DNA of 5,019 nt, taken from Flavobacteriales bacterium (GTDB lineage Bacteria > Bacteroidota > Bacteroidia > Flavobacteriales > BACL11). A model generated the notes under the pieces. It was given only the letters and a program-made list of their open reading frames with translations. It searched no databases and had not been told where the DNA came from. Positions within the stretch are counted from its first letter, which is position 1. The number at the start of each line of letters is the position of its first letter. The position numbers and the translations under genes are program-made. The stretch spans positions 1 to 5,019 of the forward strand of contig JABJNS010000018.1 in assembly GCA_018664745.1 (NCBI GenBank), read 5' to 3'. Of this stretch, positions 1 to 5,019 are shown in pieces.

Positions 1-921
1 ACTAACCTCAACAATATGCTTTGCAGGAGGTACAAAAAGATAATCCCCATCTTGCATATAAATATCTTGTGATCGAGTTGGGTTAAACAAGAACTGATAG
101 ACATCTAAAGAATCAACAGTTTTACCATCTCTTTTAATATAAATATTACGGACTGTCCCTAACTGATTAGGCCCATTTGCCGCAATCAATGCATTAAATG
201 CAGTATTGATTGCAGGAATACTATATGACCCAGGATTGTAAACCTCTCCAACTATATTCACAGTAATTACTCTAGAATATGATAGTGTAACATCAATCTC
301 AGAGTTTTTCATATCCAAAAAAGATCCAAATTTGCTTTTTAGCAGAGAACGCATTCTCTTAAATGTCAAACCTTTTACATAAATTCTACCATAAGAACTA
401 GGCGTAATATACCCTCTTTCATCAACCATTAAATTCTCTGAAAACTCAGAATAGCCCCAAACTGAAATAGATATTTCATCACCACTTCCAACTTTATAAT
501 TCTCAGGAGCTTTTGCATCCAATGCTTTTTGATAAAATGACAACTCATTATTTCTAAAAACATCTTGTCCGTAAATTCTCGCTTTAGGGTAAGAAGTAGT
601 ATCGGCAACTAAAGTATCTCCAAAAGCCTCATAAAACTTAGCTAAATTATCATTTACTACAACTGCTTCATTTTCATTTTTTGCATACTTTCCAGTTCCA
701 TTTTTAAAATCCATTGCCTCAGCAATTTCAGTATCAGAAAGCCCCATTTGTTTTAGCACTTGTTCTGATGGAATATCAGATGGACGCAAATCTTCAGGAT
801 TAGCATTTGAAGGCAAAAACTTCAAATATGCAGGGTTAATTTTTGATTTATCATAATTAGTTTGAGCACTTGAAATCAAGGACAAACAAACTACTAATGA
901 TAGTAAGATGATTTTTTTCAT
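1..921 (-). CDS. Polysaccharide export protein with SLBB domain, C-terminus beyond left edge
   Basis: An outer-membrane-associated exopolysaccharide or capsule export protein of the Wza-like poly_export/SLBB family is the best reading. The first 307 codons are visible and the frame is still open at base 1. The ATG at 919-921 begins a type I signal peptide: a Lys-Lys start, a hydrophobic core at residues 4-16, and a likely cut after Ser-Ser-Ala19. No lipobox precedes Cys12, so it is probably not a lipoprotein. Residues 20-135 are a polar, low-complexity lead-in. Residues 140-215 match a poly_export domain ('YKVGSGDEISISVWGYSEF', then a 'DERGYITPSSYG' strand pair). Residues 217-305 form an SLBB domain ('VNIVGEVYNPGSYSIP', ending 'DGDYLFVPPA'). 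The text after this domain, 'HIVEVS', looks like the start of another SLBB repeat, so the full protein is probably a long multi-SLBB form common in Bacteroidota. It starts 2 bases after the acyl-CoA dehydrogenase stop and is probably co-transcribed with it. The exact polysaccharide is unknown. Confidence 0.88.
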   Translation of the reverse strand, partial: MKKIILLSLVVCLSLISSAQTNYDKSKINPAYLKFLPSNANPEDLRPSDIPSEQVLKQMGLSDTEIAEAMDFKNGTGKYAKNENEAVVVNDNLAKFYEAFGDTLVADTTSYPKARIYGQDVFRNNELSFYQKALDAKAPENYKVGSGDEISISVWGYSEFSENLMVDERGYITPSSYGRIYVKGLTFKRMRSLLKSKFGSFLDMKNSEIDVTLSYSRVITVNIVGEVYNPGSYSIPAINTAFNALIAANGPNQLGTVRNIYIKRDGKTVDSLDVYQFLFNPTRSQDIYMQDGDYLFVPPAKHIVEVS

Positions 922-923
922 AA

Positions 924-2066
924 TTATTCTTTTAAAACAGAACGAGAGATTACAATTCTTTGAATCTCAGAAGTTCCTTCATAAATTTGTGTAATTTTCG
1001 CATCACGCATCAAGCGCTCAACATGATATTCTTTTACAAAACCATAACCACCATGCACTTGCACTGCCTCAACAGTAGTTTTCATAGCTGTTTCGGAAGC
1101 AAACACTTTTGCCATTGCTCCAAGTTTATCATAATTTTGTCCGTTATCTTTAAGCCATGCTGATTTTAAACAAAGTAATCTTGCTGCCTCAATTTCAGTA
1201 GCCATATCAGCTAATTTAAATGCAATTGCTTGATGCTGAGAAATTTCTTTCCCGAATGCTTTTCTTTCTTTAGAATATTGTAATGCTCATTCATAAGCTC
1301 CTGAAGCTATACCTAAAGCCTGTGAAGCTATACCAATTCTACCTCCTGATAAAGTTTTCATTGCAAAAGTAAATCCAAAACCATCTTCTCCAATTCTATT
1401 TTCTTTTGGCACTTTTACATCAGTAAACATTAAAGAGTGAGTGTCAGAACCTCTAATTCCTAATTTATTTTCTTTTGGTCCTACAATAAAACCATCCATT
1501 CCTTTTTCAACAATAAAAGCATTGATACCTTTATGTTTTTTCTCTACATCTGTTTGTGCAATTACTAAATATACTGAAGCAGAATTTCCATTAGTAATCC
1601 AGTTTTTTGTACCATTTAACAAATAATGATCTCCCTTATCAATTGCAGTAGTTTGTTGTGATGTTGCATCTGAACCTGCTTCTGGTTCTGACAAGCAAAA
1701 AGCTCCAATTATCTCACCTGTTGCTAATGGTTTTAAATATTTTTGTTTTTGTTCTTCAGTTCCAAATGTTTCCAATCCCCAACATACTAAGGAATTATTT
1801 ACTGACATTACAACCGAACAAGAAGCATCTACTTTTGAAATTTCTTCCATAGCTAAAACATAAGAAACTGCATCCATTCCTGCTCCACCATATTTAGGAT
1901 CAACCATCATTCCTAAAAAACCAAGTTCTCCTAATTTTTTAATTTGTTCTGCTGGAAAAGTTTGATTTTCATCTCTTTCAATTACTCCTGGCAATAATTC
2001 AGTTTGAGCAAAATCTCTTGCTGCATCCCTAATCATCTTATGTTCCTCCGTCAATTCAAAATTCAT
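924..2066 (-). pseudogene. Acyl-CoA dehydrogenase (short-chain/butyryl-CoA type) interrupted by in-frame TGA
   Basis: An FAD enzyme that oxidises acyl-CoA to trans-2-enoyl-CoA, passing electrons to ETF, in fatty-acid beta-oxidation or branched-chain amino-acid breakdown. Read through, the frame gives 380 residues, the usual length for the family. The N-terminal helical domain is about 1-120. Residues 124-136 (CLSEPEAGSDATS) match the first acyl-CoA dehydrogenase signature, and the middle beta domain reaches about 230. The C-terminal helical domain carries the second signature at 336-355 (QVHGGYG to LMRD) and the expected catalytic base Glu363 in 'QIYEGTSEIQR'. Codon 260 is TGA, in 'GAYE*ALQYSKERKAFG'. 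Translation stopping there gives 259 residues without the catalytic Glu or most of the C-terminal domain, so it should be inactive. The last 93 codons could start at Met288, but such a fragment would lack the FAD and substrate fold. No other lesion is visible. The ATG at 2064-2066 suits the conserved 'FELTEEHKMIRD' start. Substrate chain length cannot be fixed from sequence. The family call is very sure; pseudogene status depends on the TGA being real. Confidence 0.9.
1287..1289 (-). other. In-frame TGA codon inside acyl-CoA dehydrogenase
   Basis: The plus strand reads TCA here, giving TGA as codon 260 of the leftward gene. Flanking codons read Gly-Ala-Tyr-Glu, stop, Ala-Leu-Gln-Tyr-Ser, exactly in register with the family's 'YE-x-AL-x-Y-(S/A)-KERKAFG' segment, so no base is inserted or lost. 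The position is usually Leu, Arg or Ala in homologues as I recall them; TTA (Leu) or AGA/CGA (Arg) would each become TGA by one base change. It is not a usual Cys or Trp position. Confidence 0.93.
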
Positions 2067-2090
2067 TATTTGCTTTTTTTAAAATTCACG

Positions 2091-2098
2091 CAAAAATA
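2091..2098 (-). promoter_or_regulatory. Probable -7 element (TATTTTTG) for acyl-CoA dehydrogenase operon
   Basis: Read leftward, this is TATTTTTG followed by CG. It fits the Bacteroidota sigma-A -7 consensus TAnnTTTG. It lies 24 bases before the ATG at 2066, which would give a short, A-rich leader without a Shine-Dalgarno. I could not find a clear TTG -33 element at the expected distance, so the assignment rests on the -7 box and its position. It would serve both leftward genes. Confidence 0.5.
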
Positions 2099-2110
2099 CA
2101 TTTTTTAAAC

Positions 2111-2118
2111 TATTTTTG
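2111..2118 (+). promoter_or_regulatory. Possible -7 element (TATTTTTG) for anmK
   Basis: TATTTTTG again fits TAnnTTTG. It ends only 7 bases before the anmK ATG at 2126, so a transcript starting from it would be nearly leaderless. No good -33 TTG is present at the normal spacing. In such AT-rich DNA one match could be chance, so confidence is lower than for the leftward element. Confidence 0.35.
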
Positions 2119-2125
2119 AAAACTG

Positions 2126-3169
2126 ATGAGTAATAATATAAAATACCGTGTTTTAGGAGTAATGTCAGGCACTTCATTGGATGGAATAGATTTAGCTATC
2201 TGCACTTTTATCAAAAAAGAAAATTGGGAGTTTAAAATTGAAAAATCTGACACCTTTAAATACTCTAAATTATGGAAATCAACCCTAGTAAATTTACATA
2301 CCCTAAACAAAGAATTAATTGAAGAAACTAACATTAAATATGGTGCCTTTTTAGGAGAGAAAATCAATACTTTTTTAGGTAATGAAAAAGTAGATTTTAT
2401 TGCATCACACGGTCATACCATATTCCATCAACCTGAGAATAACTACACGCTACAAATTGGAGATGGAAAAACAATTGCCAAAACAACTGGAATCACAACC
2501 ATTAATGACTTTAGGAGTTTAGATGTTTTGCTTAATGGTCAAGGAGCTCCTCTAGTACCTATTGGGGATTTACATTTATTTCCAGATTATAAATACTGTA
2601 TTAATTTAGGTGGTTTTGCAAATATTTCAATCAAAAATGAAGGAGGAATTACTGCTTTTGATATTTGCCCTGCAAATATTATAATGAATGAAGTGTGTAA
2701 AAACCTTGGTAAAGAATATGACAATAATGGAGATATTGCGAAAAAAGGAAAACTTATTCCAGAACTTTTACAAAATCTTAATCAGTTAAGTTTCTATAAA
2801 GAAATACCTCCAAAATCATTAAGCAGAGAATGGGTAGAAAAATTTATCAATCCATTAATTCAAAACCAAAAACATGAAGACACATTGCATACTTTTTGTG
2901 AACATATTGCATTTCAAATAGGTAAACACTTAGAGAACGAAACTGCAATATTCACTGGAGGAGGAGTACTCAATCTATACTTAATGGAAAGAATAAAACA
3001 TTATTCATCCTCTGAAATAATTATTCCAAACCATACAATTATTAATTTTAAAGAAGCACTCCTATTTGGTTTTCTAGGTGTCTTAAGACTTAGAAATGAG
3101 ATCAATTGTCTTAAATCAGTGACAGGTGCAAATAGAGATAATTGTGGTGGAATTATTCATCAAATCTAA
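2126..3169 (+). CDS. anmK: Anhydro-N-acetylmuramic acid kinase
   Basis: A cytoplasmic kinase that hydrolyses and phosphorylates 1,6-anhydro-MurNAc with ATP to give MurNAc-6-phosphate, a step in peptidoglycan recycling. The 347-residue product has the family's landmarks in order. The N-terminal phosphate-binding loop is 'GVMSGTSLDGIDLA' at 11-24. 'SHGHTIFHQP' lies at 94-103, and 'NDFRSLDV-LLNGQGAPLVP' at 127-145. 'NLGGFANIS' is at 160-168, and 'AFDICPANI' at 177-185 contains the probable catalytic Asp179. The second nucleotide-binding stretch is 'FTGGGVLN' at 276-283, and 'EALLFGFLGVLRL' with 'SVTGA' ends the C-terminal lobe. The 'DICPAN' form replaces the 'DTGPGN' of proteobacterial enzymes, which I regard as normal for Bacteroidota. 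The ATG at 2126 leaves the usual short lead before the first motif; the next Met (13) lies inside that motif and is not a credible start. It diverges from the acyl-CoA dehydrogenase across 59 bases and precedes the amino-acid dehydrogenase by 43 bases on the same strand. Confidence 0.95.
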   Translation: MSNNIKYRVLGVMSGTSLDGIDLAICTFIKKENWEFKIEKSDTFKYSKLWKSTLVNLHTLNKELIEETNIKYGAFLGEKINTFLGNEKVDFIASHGHTIFHQPENNYTLQIGDGKTIAKTTGITTINDFRSLDVLLNGQGAPLVPIGDLHLFPDYKYCINLGGFANISIKNEGGITAFDICPANIIMNEVCKNLGKEYDNNGDIAKKGKLIPELLQNLNQLSFYKEIPPKSLSREWVEKFINPLIQNQKHEDTLHTFCEHIAFQIGKHLENETAIFTGGGVLNLYLMERIKHYSSSEIIIPNHTIINFKEALLFGFLGVLRLRNEINCLKSVTGANRDNCGGIIHQI

Positions 3170-3172
3170 ACC

Positions 3173-3199
3173 TAAATTTCATACATTTGCGAAAATTTA
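3173..3199. repeat. Imperfect inverted repeat around the dehydrogenase -7 element
   Basis: TAAATTTC (3173-3180) and GAAAATTTA (3191-3199) are inverted copies apart from one extra A, separated by 10 bases that contain most of the TACATTTG box. It could be an operator or a weak hairpin, but the arms are nearly all A and T, so chance is quite possible. There is no following T-run that would make it a terminator for anmK. Confidence 0.25.
3182..3189 (+). promoter_or_regulatory. Probable -7 element (TACATTTG) for amino-acid dehydrogenase
   Basis: TACATTTG followed by CG matches the Bacteroidota -7 consensus TAnnTTTG and shares the TTTGCG end with the leftward element at 2091-2098. It ends 23 bases before the ATG at 3213, almost the same spacing as on the leftward side. 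The leader would be A-rich without a Shine-Dalgarno. A clear -33 TTG is missing. It suggests that this gene and the channel downstream can be transcribed apart from anmK. Confidence 0.5.
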
Positions 3200-3212
3200 A
3201 AACCAAGAAAAG

Positions 3213-4439
3213 ATGGAAGAATTATTAAAGAAATTTGAAGATAAAAAACCTGAAGTGGTTTTTGAATGGAAAGACGAAAAAACAGATGCAGAAGGATGGA
3301 TAGTAATCAACTCATTAAGAGGAGGAGCTGCTGCTGGAGGTACAAGAATGAGAGTTGGCGTTACAAAGGATGAGGTTTTAGCATTAGCAAAAACTATGGA
3401 GGTTAAATTTACAGTTGCAGGACCTCCAATTGGTGGAGGGAAATCAGGAATTAATTTTGACCCTAGAGACCCAAGAAAACAGGAGGTTTTAAGAAGATGG
3501 TATGCGGCAGCAAAACCATTATTAAAAACATATTACGGAACAGGTGGCGACATGAATGTTGATGAAGTTCATGAAGTAATGCCAATGTGTGCAGAGCAAG
3601 GAATACTATTCCCATTAGAAGGAATTGTAAACGGACATCACAGGAGAGATGAAGAAGGGAAAATGAAAATCATTAACCAATTAAAAGAAGGAGTCCCTTT
3701 AATTGTTAAAGATGAAAACTTAACTCCCAACCCAAATAAAGATTATTCAGTAGGAGATTTAATTACTGGATATGGAGTATCAGAAACTATTTTACATTAC
3801 TACAACATCTATGGTGGAGATGTAAAAGGAAAAAGAGTAATCATACAAGGATGGGGAAATGTTGCAGGTGCTGCTGCTTACTACTTAGCACAAGCAGGCG
3901 CAATCATTGTTGGAATTATTGACAAAGTAGGTGGAGTTGTAAATCCTGATGGATATTCTTTTGAAGAAGTAAAGTCATTATTAGAAGACAGAACTTCTAA
4001 CTTTTTAGAAGCTGACAACATGCTATCCTTTGAAGTAGCAAATAAAAAAGTATGGAGCGTAGGAGCTGAAATTTTTGTTCCAGCTGCAGCCTCAAGATTA
4101 TTATCTCAAAAGCAATTAGATACTATGATTGATAATGGACTTGAAGTTATCTCATCAGGAGCAAATGTACCTTTTGCTGACAAAGAAATCTTCTTTGGTC
4201 CTATCTCAAAAAGTGCAGATGAAAGGGTAAGTGTATTGCCTGACTTTATCGCAAATTGTGGAATGGCTAGAGTATTTGCTTATTTAATGGAAGATAAAAT
4301 TGAAATGACTGACAAGGCAATTTTTGCTGACACCTCAAACTGTATTAAAAATGCATTAATAAAATCGCACGCAATTAATAATAGTAAAACCGATATTTCA
4401 AAAACAGCTTTTGAAATTGCTTTAAAGCAGTTGGTTTAA
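3213..4439 (+). CDS. Glu/Leu/Phe/Val family amino-acid dehydrogenase
   Basis: An NAD(P)-dependent oxidative deaminase linking an amino acid to its 2-oxo acid and ammonia; the substrate is not settled by sequence. The 408-residue product has a dimerisation/substrate domain at about 15-140. 'GGAAAGGTRMR' lies at 37-47, followed by Lys65 in 'MEVKFTVAG' and the probable catalytic Lys77 in 'PIGGGKSGI'. Asp113 in 'TGGDMNVDE' sits where the family's catalytic Asp is expected. A charged segment at about 141-180 joins this to a Rossmann domain, with the dinucleotide loop 'QGWGNVAGAAA' at 212-222 and Asp237 ending the second strand. Later motifs are 'FVPAAASRLLS' (288-298) and 'SSGANVPF' (314-321). The C-terminal part has 'ANCGMARVFAYLM', where classical glutamate dehydrogenases have an 'N-x-GG-x-x-x-SYFEW'-like stretch, so this is a divergent branch. 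Length lies between leucine dehydrogenases and hexameric glutamate dehydrogenases. The ATG at 3213 is the first plausible start. It follows anmK by 43 bases and is 11 bases from the channel gene. Confidence 0.9.
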   Translation: MEELLKKFEDKKPEVVFEWKDEKTDAEGWIVINSLRGGAAAGGTRMRVGVTKDEVLALAKTMEVKFTVAGPPIGGGKSGINFDPRDPRKQEVLRRWYAAAKPLLKTYYGTGGDMNVDEVHEVMPMCAEQGILFPLEGIVNGHHRRDEEGKMKIINQLKEGVPLIVKDENLTPNPNKDYSVGDLITGYGVSETILHYYNIYGGDVKGKRVIIQGWGNVAGAAAYYLAQAGAIIVGIIDKVGGVVNPDGYSFEEVKSLLEDRTSNFLEADNMLSFEVANKKVWSVGAEIFVPAAASRLLSQKQLDTMIDNGLEVISSGANVPFADKEIFFGPISKSADERVSVLPDFIANCGMARVFAYLMEDKIEMTDKAIFADTSNCIKNALIKSHAINNSKTDISKTAFEIALKQLV

Positions 4440-4450
4440 ACATTTAAATT

Positions 4451-5019
4451 ATGGACACACAATTCTTAATGACCGAAATACTAGGAAACACAATTCAAGA
4501 TTACACTTGGTTTATTGGAGCAGTACTTTTAGGATTTATTTTTAAAAAATTAATCTCAAAGTACTTAAGTCATCTCCTTTTTAAAATTGTAGGCACAAAA
4601 GGGACGGAAGTTGGAATTGATAAATTTGATGCTTTACTTACTAAACCAATTGGATTCTTCATAATGCTCTCTATCATTTACTTAGGAAGTTCACATATTG
4701 AATATCCTAGTATTTGGAATTTAGCACCCGAAAATGAAATAGGGTTAAGAATGTTCATAAATAGAGGGTTCTCGCTTATTTATATTTATTCTATTTTCTG
4801 GATTTTCTTAAAAGTAATAGACTTTATCGGTTTAATGATGAACAAAAGAGCTGAAGCAACTGAGAATAAAATGGACGATCAGCTTATTCCTTTTATCATT
4901 GAGATAGCCAAAATCATCACTTACATATTTGCATTAGTAATTGTAATGGGGAATGTTTTTGAAGTAGATATTACAGCACTTGCAGCTGGACTTGGTATAG
5001 GAGGTATTGCTTTAGCTAT
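4451..5019 (+). CDS. MscS-family mechanosensitive ion channel, C-terminus beyond right edge
   Basis: An inner-membrane channel that opens under membrane tension and releases small solutes during hypo-osmotic shock. The first 189 codons are visible and the frame stays open to the edge. Hydrophobic segments lie at about residues 17-34, 65-81, 105-128 and 148-169. The glycine- and alanine-rich pore helix starts at about 174 with 'ITALAAGLGIGGIALA', the hallmark of MscS transmembrane helix 3. The three or four helices before the pore make it larger than E. coli MscS, which has two before the pore helix; such forms are common in the family. The cytoplasmic beta domain and vestibule must lie beyond the window. 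The ATG at 4451 is 11 bases after the dehydrogenase stop, with no promoter-like box in the gap, so the two are probably one transcript. Met7 is an alternative start. No Shine-Dalgarno is seen. Confidence 0.9.
   Translation, partial: MDTQFLMTEILGNTIQDYTWFIGAVLLGFIFKKLISKYLSHLLFKIVGTKGTEVGIDKFDALLTKPIGFFIMLSIIYLGSSHIEYPSIWNLAPENEIGLRMFINRGFSLIYIYSIFWIFLKVIDFIGLMMNKRAEATENKMDDQLIPFIIEIAKIITYIFALVIVMGNVFEVDITALAAGLGIGGIALA

Noticed and set aside
960..1163. Plus-strand open frame opposite the acyl-CoA dehydrogenase
   Set aside because: Antisense shadow of a conserved coding region, with no recognisable domain or promoter.
924..1205. A separate small gene of 93 codons starting at Met288
   Set aside because: It is the C-terminal domain of the acyl-CoA dehydrogenase in the same frame. 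The 27 codons between the TGA and this Met also match the family, so this is a broken gene and not a second gene.
1287..1289. Selenocysteine insertion at the in-frame TGA
   Set aside because: The position is not a Cys site in acyl-CoA dehydrogenases and has no redox role. I see no convincing stem-loop in the roughly 40 bases downstream on the minus strand.
1441..1852. Two plus-strand open frames (1441-1626 and 1658-1852) inside the dehydrogenase
   Set aside because: Both lie antisense to the conserved dehydrogenase frame and have the skewed composition expected of shadows.
2110..2367. Minus-strand open frame over the anmK start
   Set aside because: Antisense to the highly conserved N-terminal part of anmK; no family resemblance.
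3170..3212. Terminator after anmK
   Set aside because: The only symmetry is an AT-rich imperfect repeat without a GC stem or trailing T-run, and it overlaps a promoter-like box.
1..5019. Mobile element, CRISPR array, defence or toxin-antitoxin system
   Set aside because: No transposase, integrase, spaced direct repeats or small paired genes were found; nearly all bases belong to five recognisable genes of similar composition.

Overview
The window is AT-rich bacterial DNA that most resembles the phylum Bacteroidota, probably Flavobacteriia. Three observations support this: TAnnTTTG-type -7 promoter elements, start codons without Shine-Dalgarno sequences, and protein variants such as the AnmK form with a 'FDICPAN' motif. 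This placement is an inference, since no search could be run. The window is almost completely coding and no stretch longer than about 60 bases lacks a gene.

Layout. Two genes run leftward: an acyl-CoA dehydrogenase (924-2066) and, 2 bases after its stop, a secreted polysaccharide-export protein of the SLBB type that runs off the left edge (1-921). Three genes run rightward: anmK for peptidoglycan recycling (2126-3169), a Glu/Leu/Phe/Val-type amino-acid dehydrogenase (3213-4439), and an MscS-family mechanosensitive channel cut by the right edge (4451 onward). The two groups diverge from a 59-base gap (2067-2125) that holds a TAnnTTTG element on each strand. A third such element lies just upstream of the amino-acid dehydrogenase.

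The most notable feature is an in-frame TGA at codon 260 of the acyl-CoA dehydrogenase. The frame is open on both sides and the second family signature and the catalytic glutamate lie intact after the stop. It is most simply a point nonsense mutation or a sequencing error, and the neighbouring genes give no sign of a changed genetic code. I see no mobile element, CRISPR array, RNA gene or defence system. The remaining genes look like ordinary housekeeping and envelope functions: fatty-acid oxidation, polysaccharide export, wall recycling, amino-acid metabolism and osmotic protection.
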